Source: Bacteroides neonati (GTDB lineage: Bacteria > Bacteroidota > Bacteroidia > Bacteroidales > Bacteroidaceae). From it: 64,000 nt of DNA. The stretch is taken from positions 1 to 64,000 of the forward strand of contig NZ_HG726027.1 in NCBI RefSeq assembly GCF_000499785.1, written 5' to 3'. The position numbers were made by a program, and so were the translations under genes. Position 1 is the first letter of the stretch; each line of letters begins with the position of its first letter. Under the pieces are notes generated by a model. It saw nothing but the letters and a program-made list of their open reading frames with translations, searched no databases and was not told where the DNA came from. Below, in pieces: positions 26,674-35,688 of the stretch.

Positions 26674-27336
26674 ATGGATATCAAAGAACAACTGAAAGAT
26701 ATAAAGACACAACTCCGTTTATCAATGAACGGAGTTGTGTCTCACAGCATGCGCGAAAAAGGGTTGAACTATAAACTCAACTTTGGTGTAGAACTTCCCC
26801 GTATCAAGGTGATTGCCGGCATGTACGAGAAGAATCATGAATTGGCCCAAACCTTGTGGAAGGAGAATATCCGCGAATGTAAGATTCTGGCGGGGCTATT
26901 GCAACCTGTCGATACTTTCTATCCCGAAATAGCCGATATCTGGGTAGAAAACATGCCCAATATGGAAATAGCCGAACTCACCTGTATGAATCTTTTTCAA
27001 CATCTTCCTTATGCACCGGCGAAATCGTTTCACTGGATTGCTGCCGAAGAAGAATACACCCAGGTATGTGGATTTCTGACCATTGCCCGCTTGCTGATGA
27101 AAAAAGGCGAGATGGACGATCGTCCGACTGATGAGTTTCTGGATCAAGCCATATGTGCTGCACTATCGGGTAGCTACCACGTACGCAATGCTTCATTGTT
27201 GGCATTACGTCGATATATGCAGCATGATACGAGTCATGCCTTTCGTGTTTGCCGCTTGGTAGAAGGGCTGGCCGATTCGACTGTCGAGGCCGAGCAGATT
27301 TTGTATAATATGGTCAAAGACGAATCAATCGAGTAA
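26674..27336 (+). CDS. DNA alkylation repair (AlkD-like) HEAT-repeat protein
   Basis: 220 residues of predicted helical repeats. The pattern KLNFGVELPRIKVIAGMY, AQTLWKENIRECKILAGLL and EIADIWVENMPNMEIAELTCMN resembles the AlkC/AlkD HEAT-like DNA glycosylase group. These excise alkylated bases. Assignment is from overall pattern, not a catalytic signature. It is probably co-transcribed with the DPP III gene although the functions are unrelated. Confidence 0.65.
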   Translation: MDIKEQLKDIKTQLRLSMNGVVSHSMREKGLNYKLNFGVELPRIKVIAGMYEKNHELAQTLWKENIRECKILAGLLQPVDTFYPEIADIWVENMPNMEIAELTCMNLFQHLPYAPAKSFHWIAAEEEYTQVCGFLTIARLLMKKGEMDDRPTDEFLDQAICAALSGSYHVRNASLLALRRYMQHDTSHAFRVCRLVEGLADSTVEAEQILYNMVKDESIE

Positions 27337-27375
27337 AAAACTTCTTTTTATCATTTGCTTTCCGCAAAAAACTAT

Positions 27376-27383
27376 TAACTTTG
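27376..27383 (+). promoter_or_regulatory. -7 box of the fur-family/purA operon
   Basis: TAACTTTG at 27376-27383 is a perfect TAnnTTTG box. The predicted start near 27390 lies 17 bases upstream of the ATG at 27407. A second match, TAATTTTG, lies at 27391-27398 but would put the start site at or past the ATG. Confidence 0.7.
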
Positions 27384-27406
27384 TTGGCGCTAATTTTGTG
27401 CCGATT

Positions 27407-27895
27407 ATGGAAATTCAGAACGTGAAAGATACGGTAAGACAGATATTCACTGAATATCTCAACGCGAACGGGCATCGAAAGACACCCGAACGTTATGCGA
27501 TACTCGACACCATATACTCCATAGATGGGCACTTCGATATAGACATGCTTTATTCGCAAATGATGAACCAGGAGAACTTCCGCGTAAGCCGCGCTACTCT
27601 TTACAACACCATCATTCTGCTCATTCATTCCCGGCTGGTCATCAAGCATCAGTTTGGCAACTCTTCCCAGTACGAGAAATCATATAACCGCGAAACCCAT
27701 CATCACCAAATCTGCACACAGTGTGGATCGGTCACTGAGTTTCAGAATGAAGCATTACAAAATGCCATCGGAAGCACCCGGCTGAGCAAGTTTCAGCTAT
27801 CACACTACTCTTTATATATTTATGGAATCTGTAGCAAGTGCGACCGAGCCAACAAACGGAAAAAAATAAGTAACAACAATAAAAAAGAAAAATGA
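27407..27895 (+). CDS. Fur-family transcriptional regulator
   Basis: 162 residues from ATG at 27407. A GTG three codons upstream is in frame but less likely given the promoter. The winged helix includes FRVSRATLYNTIILLIHSRLV (DNA recognition). The metal-binding region has RETHHHQICTQCGSVTEF and a second CxxC-like pair near GICSKCDRA, fitting a structural Zn site. It could be Fur, PerR or Zur; the sequence alone does not decide. It overlaps purA by four bases (ATGA), so it is translationally coupled to a purine gene. The C terminus is highly basic. Confidence 0.9.
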   Translation: MEIQNVKDTVRQIFTEYLNANGHRKTPERYAILDTIYSIDGHFDIDMLYSQMMNQENFRVSRATLYNTIILLIHSRLVIKHQFGNSSQYEKSYNRETHHHQICTQCGSVTEFQNEALQNAIGSTRLSKFQLSHYSLYIYGICSKCDRANKRKKISNNNKKEK

Positions 27896-29163
27896 AAGTA
27901 GATGTTCTTTTAGGATTACAATGGGGCGACGAAGGAAAAGGAAAAGTAGTCGATGTATTAACTCCAAGATACGATGTCGTAGCACGTTTTCAGGGTGGTC
28001 CCAATGCGGGTCATACGCTGGAGTTTGAAGGACAGAAGTATATACTTCGTTCCATTCCTTCGGGAATTTTTCAGGGTGATAAGGTCAATATCATAGGGAA
28101 TGGTGTTGTACTTGATCCCGCTTTATTTAAGGCAGAGGCCGAAGCATTGGAAGCATCGGGACATGCACTGAAAGAAAGATTGCACATCTCAAAGAAGGCA
28201 CACCTTATTCTGCCGACTCACCGCGTACTCGATGCTGCTTACGAAGCCGCCAAAGGAGATGCCAAAGTGGGTACTACCGGTAAGGGTATCGGGCCTACCT
28301 ATACGGATAAAGTAAGCCGAAATGGTGTGCGTGTAGGAGATATTCTGGAGAACTTCGATCAGAAATATGCTGCTGCGAAAGCACGTCATGAGCAAATTCT
28401 GAAGGGCATGAATTACCAATACGACCTTACCGCACTCGAGAAAGAGTGGATGGAAGGAATTGAATATCTGAAACAATTTCAGCTCGTAGATAGCGAGCAC
28501 GAAATAAACAACCTGTTGACTTCCGGCAAATCTGTGCTTTGCGAAGGTGCACAAGGAACCATGCTCGATATTGACTTCGGATCGTATCCTTTCGTTACTT
28601 CTTCCAATACCGTATGTGCAGGTGCATGTACCGGTTTGGGCGTGGCACCCAATAAAATCGGCGATGTATATGGTATTTTCAAAGCATACTGTACTCGTGT
28701 GGGTTCGGGTCCGTTCCCAACCGAACTGTTCGACGAAACAGGCGATCAGATCTGTACGTTGGGACATGAATTTGGCTCGGTAACCGGTCGCAGACGCCGT
28801 TGCGGATGGATTGATCTGGTAGCCTTGAGATATTCGATCATGATCAATGGTGTAACCAAACTGATTATGATGAAGAGTGATGTGCTCGATTCATTCAACA
28901 CCATTAAAGCCTGTGTGGCTTATAAAATCAATGGCGAAGAGATCGATTACTTCCCTTATGATATTACCGAAGCCGTTGAGCCCGTATATGTAGAGCTCCC
29001 GGGTTGGGAAACAGATATGACGAAGATGCAGAGCGAAGATGAATTCCCCGAAGAGTTCAATGCGTATCTCGACTTCCTCGAAGAACAATTGGGCGTAGCT
29101 ATTAAGATTGTTTCCGTAGGTCCGGATAGAGATCAAACGATCGAAAGATACATGGAAGAATAA
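27892..29163 (+). CDS. purA: Adenylosuccinate synthetase
   Basis: 423 residues. GTP-dependent first step from IMP to AMP. Family motifs are GLQWGDEGKGKVVD, FQGGPNAGHTL, TTGKGIGPTYTDKVSRNGVR, EGAQGTMLDIDFGSYPFVTSSN and GRRRRCGWIDLVALRY. It overlaps the Fur-family gene and ends before a strong terminator. Confidence 0.97.
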   Translation: MKVDVLLGLQWGDEGKGKVVDVLTPRYDVVARFQGGPNAGHTLEFEGQKYILRSIPSGIFQGDKVNIIGNGVVLDPALFKAEAEALEASGHALKERLHISKKAHLILPTHRVLDAAYEAAKGDAKVGTTGKGIGPTYTDKVSRNGVRVGDILENFDQKYAAAKARHEQILKGMNYQYDLTALEKEWMEGIEYLKQFQLVDSEHEINNLLTSGKSVLCEGAQGTMLDIDFGSYPFVTSSNTVCAGACTGLGVAPNKIGDVYGIFKAYCTRVGSGPFPTELFDETGDQICTLGHEFGSVTGRRRRCGWIDLVALRYSIMINGVTKLIMMKSDVLDSFNTIKACVAYKINGEEIDYFPYDITEAVEPVYVELPGWETDMTKMQSEDEFPEEFNAYLDFLEEQLGVAIKIVSVGPDRDQTIERYMEE

Positions 29164-29185
29164 CGAACCGATTCGTGTTTTACCC

Positions 29186-29245
29186 AAAGAGAGGAAGTTG
29201 TCTGAGCATTGATGTGCGGGCACTTTCTCTCTTTGTCTTTTTTAA
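29186..29245 (+). terminator. Terminator after purA
   Basis: AAAGAGAGGAAGT (29186-29198) pairs with ACTTTCTCTCTTT (29222-29234) with one G-T pair, followed by GTCTTTTTT. Confidence 0.8.
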
Positions 29246-29271
29246 ATAGAAATGAGATGAAAAACGTATGT

Positions 29272-30570
29272 ATGAAAAAACAAAGTATTCTTTTTGGGTT
29301 GCTTCTTTGCTTTGCAACGACCTCGTTAGCTCAACCCCACTATCAGCCTTCCGAGGCTAACCTGAAAGCTCGAAGCGAGTTTCAAGACAGCAAACTGGGT
29401 GTCTTCCTTCATTGGGGGTTGTACAGTATGTTGGCTACGGGCGAGTGGACAATGACCAACAACAACCTGAACTATAAGGAATATGCCAAATTGGCTGGTG
29501 GATTCTATCCTTCTAAGTTCGATGCTGCCAAATGGGTGGCTGCTATCAAGGCTTCGGGTGCCAAATACATTTGCTTTACGACTCGCCATCACGAGGGATT
29601 TTCGATGTTCGATACCCGTTACTCTGACTATAACATAATCAAAGCTACACCTTTCAAACGCGACATTGTCAAAGAGTTGGCAGACGAATGTGCTAAACAA
29701 GGCATTAAGCTTCACTTCTACTACTCACATCTTGATTGGGGGCGCGAAGATTACCCTTGGGGACGAACAGGCCGTGGTACAGGTCGCCCCGACCCAAAAG
29801 GCAACTGGCCAAGCTATTATCAGTTTATGAATAATCAGCTCACGGAGTTATTGACCAAATATGGTTCGGTAGGTGCCATCTGGTTTGATGGTTGGTGGGA
29901 TCAGAATCCCGATTTCAATTGGCAACTTCCGGCACAGTACGAACTGATACATCGCTTACAACCTGCTTGTCTGATTGGGAATAATCATCATCGTACACCT
30001 TTCGAAGGCGAAGATATTCAAATCTTTGAGCGCGATTTGCCCGGCGAAAATGCTTCGGGACTGTCTGGACAAGATGTCAGTCCATTGCCACTTGAAACTT
30101 GCGAAACCATGAACGGTATGTGGGGCTACAAAATAACCGATGCTAATTATAAATCAGCCCAAACCTTGATACATTATCTGGTGAAGGCTGCCGGGAAGAA
30201 TGCCAATCTACTGATGAATATCGGCCCTCAGCCGGATGGCGAACTGCCTGAGGTGGCCGTGCAACGACTTCGGGAGATGGGAGCATGGATGGCAGATTAC
30301 GGAGAAACCATACAAGGCACGCGTGGAGGTATGATTCCTCCGCACGACTGGGGAGTGACTACGCAAAAGGGTGATACACTCTATGTGCACATTCTTAACC
30401 TGCAAGATAAAGCACTCTTCTTGCCGATTACCGAACGAAAAGTAAAGAAAGCAACGCTTTTCAAAGACAAGTCGCCGTTGCGTTTTACCCGCAGTAAAGA
30501 GGGAATATTATTGGAGCTAAAGGCAGTGCCTACCGATATTGATTGTGTTGTAGAGCTGACTCTTGGCTGA
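29272..30570 (+). CDS. Alpha-L-fucosidase, GH29
   Basis: 432 residues. I chose the ATG at 29272, which begins a clean signal peptide (MKKQSILFGLLLCFATTSLAQ). ATG at 29257 is an alternative, and the 29209 frame start lies inside the purA terminator. GH29 motifs are LGVFLHWGLYSM, TTRHHEGFSMFDT and IWFDGWW, in which D206 is the expected nucleophile. It removes alpha-linked fucose from host glycans in the periplasm or at the surface. A short C-terminal beta domain follows the barrel. Confidence 0.93.
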   Translation: MKKQSILFGLLLCFATTSLAQPHYQPSEANLKARSEFQDSKLGVFLHWGLYSMLATGEWTMTNNNLNYKEYAKLAGGFYPSKFDAAKWVAAIKASGAKYICFTTRHHEGFSMFDTRYSDYNIIKATPFKRDIVKELADECAKQGIKLHFYYSHLDWGREDYPWGRTGRGTGRPDPKGNWPSYYQFMNNQLTELLTKYGSVGAIWFDGWWDQNPDFNWQLPAQYELIHRLQPACLIGNNHHRTPFEGEDIQIFERDLPGENASGLSGQDVSPLPLETCETMNGMWGYKITDANYKSAQTLIHYLVKAAGKNANLLMNIGPQPDGELPEVAVQRLREMGAWMADYGETIQGTRGGMIPPHDWGVTTQKGDTLYVHILNLQDKALFLPITERKVKKATLFKDKSPLRFTRSKEGILLELKAVPTDIDCVVELTLG

Positions 30571-30629
30571 TTTTAGCTAATTCTTCCTAAATGCAAGACA
30601 TTTATAGGGAGATGTCTCTGCTTTTCGCT

Positions 30630-30637
30630 TATTTTTG
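30630..30637 (+). promoter_or_regulatory. -7 box of the membrane Zn peptidase gene
   Basis: TATTTTTG matches TAnnTTTG, 52 bases upstream of the gene at 30690. Confidence 0.5.
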
Positions 30638-30689
30638 GCAAACAATTTGTATGATCAATTATAGTAATCATTAAAAAACGAAAAAGAAT

Positions 30690-31370
30690 ATGATGTCTTA
30701 TTGGATATTGTTTATTGGTATTGCAGTAGCCAGCTGGTTGGTGCAAGCAAATTTACAGCGCAAGTTTAAGAAATACTCGAAGATCCCCACAGGAAACGGA
30801 ATGACGGGACGCGATGTAGCTATGAAAATGTTACACGACAATGGAATCAATGATGTAAAGGTAACGCATACACCCGGTACATTGACCGACCATTATAATC
30901 CTGCCACCAAAACCGTAAACTTAAGCGAAGGGGTCTACGAAAGTAATAGTATTATGGCTGCTGCCGTAGCAGCTCATGAATGCGGACACGCCGTGCAACA
31001 TGCACGTGCCTATGCTCCATTAACAATGCGTAGTAAGCTGGTACCTGTGGTGAGCTTTGCTTCGCAATGGATGACCTGGTTGCTACTGGGTGGTATCTTA
31101 TTGCTCCATTCGTTCCCACAGTTATTGCTGGCAGGTATTATCTTGTTTGCCTTGACTACCTTGTTCAGCTTCATCACCCTTCCGGTAGAGATTGATGCAA
31201 GTAAGCGCGCTTTGGTGTGGTTGAGCGGTTCGGGCATTACGAATTCATACAATCATGCTCAGGCCGAAGATGCACTTCGCTCGGCAGCTTATACGTATGT
31301 AGTGGCTGCACTCAGCTCATTGGCTACGTTGATTTATTACATCATGATCTTCATGGGTCGCAGAGATTAA
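30690..31370 (+). CDS. Membrane zinc metallopeptidase (YugP-like)
   Basis: 226 residues. An N-terminal membrane segment is followed by a cytoplasm- or periplasm-facing region with MTGRDVAMKMLHDNGI and the zinc motif AAHECGHAVQHA (HExxH). Two further hydrophobic segments (about 115-150) and a C-terminal one follow. This is the layout of the DUF2268/YugP-type membrane-bound zinc peptidases. Substrate unknown. The start is ATG at 30690 or the adjacent ATG at 30693. Confidence 0.85.
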   Translation: MMSYWILFIGIAVASWLVQANLQRKFKKYSKIPTGNGMTGRDVAMKMLHDNGINDVKVTHTPGTLTDHYNPATKTVNLSEGVYESNSIMAAAVAAHECGHAVQHARAYAPLTMRSKLVPVVSFASQWMTWLLLGGILLLHSFPQLLLAGIILFALTTLFSFITLPVEIDASKRALVWLSGSGITNSYNHAQAEDALRSAAYTYVVAALSSLATLIYYIMIFMGRRD

Positions 31371-31422
31371 TACGAAAGTTATGGGTTGAAAGCTCAATGG
31401 GTTTTCAATTACGCACGATAAT

Positions 31423-31467
31423 GGCTCCCTCCTTCGGTTCTGTAGTTCCGTCGGCGGGAGCCTTTTT
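31423..31467 (+). terminator. Terminator after the Zn peptidase gene
   Basis: GGCTCCC (31423-31429) and GGGAGCC (31456-31462) form the base of a stem, followed by TTTTTATTG. Confidence 0.75.
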
Positions 31468-31567
31468 ATTGTTTTATATTTATATCAACAACTTGCATGC
31501 TGTTTCCTTTTGACAGCGTTCGCCTATAAAAGTACTTCATTCTGTTTTCGGAATCAATTATTTACCC

Positions 31568-31575
31568 TAACTTTG
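31568..31575 (+). promoter_or_regulatory. -7 box of hisS
   Basis: TAACTTTG is an exact TAnnTTTG match, 28 bases upstream of the hisS ATG. Confidence 0.7.
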
Positions 31576-31603
31576 CAAATCGAATAAAAAAATAATTAGA
31601 ACT

Positions 31604-32965
31604 ATGGCAGCAAAACCCAGTATTCCCAAAGGAACCCGTGATTTTTCGCCCGTTGAAATGGCGAAACGTAACTATATATTCAATACCATTCGTGACGTTT
31701 ACCATCTATATGGTTTCGAGCAGATAGAGACCCCTTCGATGGAGATGCTCTCTACCCTGATGGGCAAATATGGAGATGAGGGTGATAAGCTGTTATTTAA
31801 GATTCAAAACTCGGGCGATTACTTCTCGGGTATTACAGACGAAGAGTTGTTGAGCCGCAATGCTGCCAAAATGGCAAGCAAGTTCTGCGAAAAAGGGTTG
31901 CGCTATGATCTCACCGTACCATTTGCCCGCTATGTGGTGATGCATCGCGATGAAATTACGTTCCCCTTCAAACGCTACCAGATTCAGCCCGTATGGCGTG
32001 CCGATCGCCCTCAGAAGGGACGCTACCGTGAGTTTTATCAATGCGATGCCGATGTGGTAGGCAGCGACTCGTTGCTCAACGAGGTGGAGTTGATGCAGAT
32101 TATCGACACCGTATTTACTCGCTTCAACATCCGCGTATGTATTAAAATCAATAACCGTAAGATATTGAGCGGTATTGCCGAGATTATTGGTGAGGCCGAC
32201 AAGATTGTCGATATCACCGTTGCGATAGACAAGCTCGATAAGATCGGTCTGGAGAACGTAAACAAAGAGCTGGCCGAGAAGGGAATCAGTGAAGAGGCTA
32301 TTGCCAAGCTGCAACCCATCATTCTGCTGAGCGGAACAAATATCGAGAAGCTGGCTACGCTGAAAGAGGTACTGGCCGGAAGCGAAACAGGCATCAAGGG
32401 GGTAGAGGAGAGCGAGTTTATCTTGACCAGCCTTGCCGGCATGGGACTAAAGAACGAGATTGAACTCGACTTGACCTTGGCTCGCGGCTTGAACTATTAT
32501 ACCGGAGCCATCTTCGAGGTAAAGGCACTTGATGTACAGATCGGCAGCATCACCGGAGGCGGACGATACGATAACCTGACCGGTGTGTTTGGCATGTCGG
32601 GAGTGTCGGGTGTAGGTATCTCGTTTGGTGCAGATCGTATCTTTGATGTGCTCAATCAGCTCGAACTCTATCCGAAGGAAGCTGTGAACGGAACCCAACT
32701 GCTCTTTATCAATTTTGGCGAACAAGAAGCCGCATGCGCCATGAATATGTTGGCAAAGGTACGTGCAGCGGGTATTCGTGCCGAACTATTTCCCGATGCA
32801 GCTAAGATGAAAAAGCAAATGAGCTATGCCAACGCAAAGAACATTCTGTTTGTAGCGATCATCGGCGAAAACGAAATGAAAGAAGGCAAAGCCATGCTGA
32901 AGAATATGGAAACGGGCGAGCAACGTCTTGTTTCGACCGACGAACTGATTGCAGAGATTCTATAA
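31604..32965 (+). CDS. hisS: Histidyl-tRNA synthetase
   Basis: 453 residues, class II aaRS. It has KPSIPKGTRDFSP near the N terminus, motif 2 with FKRYQIQPVWRADRPQKGRYREFYQCDAD, histidine motif ARGLNYYTGAIFEV and motif 3 around GISFGADRIFDVL. The C-terminal anticodon-binding domain spans about 355-450. It attaches histidine to tRNA-His. It is a single gene with its own promoter and a strong terminator downstream. Confidence 0.97.
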   Translation: MAAKPSIPKGTRDFSPVEMAKRNYIFNTIRDVYHLYGFEQIETPSMEMLSTLMGKYGDEGDKLLFKIQNSGDYFSGITDEELLSRNAAKMASKFCEKGLRYDLTVPFARYVVMHRDEITFPFKRYQIQPVWRADRPQKGRYREFYQCDADVVGSDSLLNEVELMQIIDTVFTRFNIRVCIKINNRKILSGIAEIIGEADKIVDITVAIDKLDKIGLENVNKELAEKGISEEAIAKLQPIILLSGTNIEKLATLKEVLAGSETGIKGVEESEFILTSLAGMGLKNEIELDLTLARGLNYYTGAIFEVKALDVQIGSITGGGRYDNLTGVFGMSGVSGVGISFGADRIFDVLNQLELYPKEAVNGTQLLFINFGEQEAACAMNMLAKVRAAGIRAELFPDAAKMKKQMSYANAKNILFVAIIGENEMKEGKAMLKNMETGEQRLVSTDELIAEIL

Positions 32966-33034
32966 AAGCTTTCCCTGCTAACGAAGGATCACTTATCGAC
33001 GGTATACAATCTCTTCAATCCTTTTATATACCAC

Positions 33035-33090
33035 AGCGACCTGCTATTTTCTTTCAGTAAGAGAAAGAAAATAGCAGGTCGCTTCGTTTT
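33035..33090. terminator. Bidirectional terminator between hisS and the S9 peptidase gene
   Basis: A perfect 21 bp stem. The 5' arm at 33035-33055 begins AGCGACCTGC, the 3' arm at 33063-33083 ends GCAGGTCGCT, and a 7-base loop lies between them. It is followed by TCGTTTT and lies between convergent genes. Confidence 0.9.
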
Positions 33091-33128
33091 AGCACACTTC
33101 CTTGTTTGGTTTATAAGTGATGTTCAGT

Positions 33129-35672
33129 TTACAAATGGCGTTCGGGATACATATCGTTCCACCATTCGGGACTATCCTGCAACCAGCGGGCAAACCATGC
33201 CATGATTGAGTTTTGCCATAGCACGCGTTTAGAGTAGTCGGCTACGAAATGGTTTTCTCCTTCTACGGTGATAAATTCGACAGGCTTGCCCAATACCTTC
33301 AAGGCATTAAACAGCTGAATACTTTCGCCGATAGGCACATTGGTGTCTACCGTTCCGTGTAGCAGCAAGAGCGGTGTGTTGATCTTATCCGCGTTGAAGA
33401 GCGAGCCTTGTTGAGTAAACAGTTCCGCATTGTTCCACGGATAGCTCTCGGCGGCGGCGATTCCGTTGTAGCCTACTCCCCAATACCCTTCGCCCCAGTA
33501 GCTGGTTACGTTGCTGATGCCTGCATGCGATACGGCAGCAGCAAAGAGGTCGGTTTGTGTTTGCAGGTATTGCGTCATGAATCCACCGTAAGAGGCACCT
33601 ACGCAACCGATCTTTTTATCGTTCACAAACGGATGTGCTTCGCAGAAGGCTTTCGTGCCTTCGATGATATCATCGGCTGTGCGTTTGCCCCAGGCATTGA
33701 CGTGGCGTGCCGAAAACTCCTGCCCGTAACCAATCGTTCCGCTGGGCTGAATCACATAAACCACGTAATCGCGCGAGGCGAACAGCTGTGCACAGTAGGG
33801 CGAGCCGATACCGCGCTCGGTCGGTGTCGTTCCTCCGTAATAGTACACAATCAGCGGATATTTTTTAGTGGGATCGAAGGCGGGTGGCAGGCAAATCATG
33901 CCGTCAATCTTTGTTCCGTCCGAGGCTGTAAAGCTCCACGAATCCATCTTGCCCAGTTCAATGGTGGCTAAGGTTGGTTTCATCGGGTCGGCAAGTAGGC
34001 GCGAAGTGCCCTTTTTCATATCGTATAGGTAAGCTATGCCGCTGTTATCGTTCGTTTGGCCGATATAGGCTGCCAGCGAAGGGTTGTTGTTTGAAAGTGC
34101 AAAGGCACTGGTTACGTCGGTCAGCAGGTTCAGCTTGTCGAATGTTTTGCGTTGAGGCGAGTAGCGGTAGATGTTGCGGCAATCCTTGTCGGCCGTACTG
34201 AAGTAGATGCAGCCGTCGCCCCGGTTCCATTGCAGGAAATTGACCGATGGGTTGAAGTCCTTCGTGATGGGCTGAATGTGGCGCGTGGCCAGATCCATGA
34301 TAAAGGCTTGCGAGTCGAAGTCGTTGGCAATGGGGTGATCTCCGCAATTCTTGCCAATACCCCCGAAGGCTTCGGGGCTCGAGGTTAGCAATAACTGTTT
34401 GCCGTCGGGCGAGTAACTGGCACTGCCCAGAAAACGTTCTTCAAAGAAGAGCGTATCGACTGCCAGTGTTTCGAGGTTAACCTGATACAGTGATCCCAGT
34501 GAGAAGGGGCGTTGTGTATAGTTCGGTTTCGAACTGCTGTACAGCAGGTGCTTGCCATCGGGCGAGATGTCTTGCAGATAGGTGCTGTGATTGCCGAAGG
34601 TGAGCCGTTCGGAGATGCCGTTGGCTACGTTATAGCGAGCCAGAAAGCTGCGTCCGCGCGTATTGGGTATGCGGTCGGCCGGGTTAATGATGCGTTTGAG
34701 CGGACCGTCCTCTTTGGCACCTTCTTCTTTGGGGTAGTAGATGAGGTAGTCTTCGTTGGGCGACCATGCGAAGCTCTCCTCGGGAACTCCCCGGAGCAAT
34801 ACCTCTTCTTGCAGGGTAGCGGGATTGAGTGCCATGACATCGTTTCCGGTCTCGGCCTGCACCGTATAGTACAGTTTGCTGCTTCGAGGCATCCACGTCA
34901 TACCGTCTCTGAGGTTCGATAGTATCACTTTGCCGGTTTTGAGATCGGTCAGCTCGTTGTAGGTGCGCGAGCGGTTGGCGGCATAATTGTTCCAGAAGCG
35001 GGTGAGCAGGTATTTGCCATCGGGCGAAATAGAGACTGCCACCGTACGGTTGCCATAGACCGTATTGCTCAAAGCGAATCGCTTCTTCTGGTTGGGAAGC
35101 ATGTGGCAGGCTACGTTTTTGAATGCATCATTCTTTGTCCATTCGCATTTCAGTGCGGGTGCTGCCTTGTCGCCGGCGGTCGAAAGGAGTTTGATCATGA
35201 TCTCATAATCCATCTCCGGCTCCAGCCGAAGTTCAACTTCTTTGTAGCCTGCCTTCGAGAGGCTGTCTTCGGCTACCTCTTTAACTGCTTTTGATTCGCC
35301 GTTGATAAAGATTTCAAAGCGGACGGGAGAGCTTACTTTCAGCTTTCCTTTGGCGAACTGCTCGGCACGAAGCTGTGTCTCTACGCGGTAGAGCGAGTTG
35401 TCCTTATCGGCTTTGGCGAAATGGATGTAGCCCGCCGTATCGCTCTGTAGTACGGTGCTGGTTGTCTGCCCTCCGGTTCGCATGGCCGGGGTTTGCAATA
35501 GGAGCTTGGCCGTATGCTTCTCGCCTTTGGGGTTGATACTGTCGTTCATAATCGGTGTGCGTACCGTCATGGCGGGGCTGACGTTGAACTGTGTGAATTT
35601 CTCTTGTGCCTGCAAGGAAGCTCCTGCTGATAGGAGCAGCGACAGGCTCAGGGTGATTAGTTTTAGGGTCAT
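33129..35672 (-). CDS. Secreted S9 prolyl-oligopeptidase-type peptidase
   Basis: 847 residues. A signal peptide (MTLKLITLSLSLLLSAGASLQAQ) is followed by a large beta-propeller region (about 190-600) with repeated SPDGKYLL, SPNEDYLIYY, SPDGKHLLYSS and SPDGKQLLLTSS blades. The C-terminal alpha/beta-hydrolase domain has the nucleophile in GASYGGFMTQ, the Asp in HGTVDTNVPIGES and the His in GENHFVADYS. It cleaves peptides in the envelope. It lies 16 bases downstream of hydF, so it may be read through from the hydrogenase maturation genes, with no functional link apparent. Confidence 0.9.
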   Translation of the reverse strand: MTLKLITLSLSLLLSAGASLQAQEKFTQFNVSPAMTVRTPIMNDSINPKGEKHTAKLLLQTPAMRTGGQTTSTVLQSDTAGYIHFAKADKDNSLYRVETQLRAEQFAKGKLKVSSPVRFEIFINGESKAVKEVAEDSLSKAGYKEVELRLEPEMDYEIMIKLLSTAGDKAAPALKCEWTKNDAFKNVACHMLPNQKKRFALSNTVYGNRTVAVSISPDGKYLLTRFWNNYAANRSRTYNELTDLKTGKVILSNLRDGMTWMPRSSKLYYTVQAETGNDVMALNPATLQEEVLLRGVPEESFAWSPNEDYLIYYPKEEGAKEDGPLKRIINPADRIPNTRGRSFLARYNVANGISERLTFGNHSTYLQDISPDGKHLLYSSSKPNYTQRPFSLGSLYQVNLETLAVDTLFFEERFLGSASYSPDGKQLLLTSSPEAFGGIGKNCGDHPIANDFDSQAFIMDLATRHIQPITKDFNPSVNFLQWNRGDGCIYFSTADKDCRNIYRYSPQRKTFDKLNLLTDVTSAFALSNNNPSLAAYIGQTNDNSGIAYLYDMKKGTSRLLADPMKPTLATIELGKMDSWSFTASDGTKIDGMICLPPAFDPTKKYPLIVYYYGGTTPTERGIGSPYCAQLFASRDYVVYVIQPSGTIGYGQEFSARHVNAWGKRTADDIIEGTKAFCEAHPFVNDKKIGCVGASYGGFMTQYLQTQTDLFAAAVSHAGISNVTSYWGEGYWGVGYNGIAAAESYPWNNAELFTQQGSLFNADKINTPLLLLHGTVDTNVPIGESIQLFNALKVLGKPVEFITVEGENHFVADYSKRVLWQNSIMAWFARWLQDSPEWWNDMYPERHL

Positions 35673-35688
35673 GTGTGTTACTATAAAA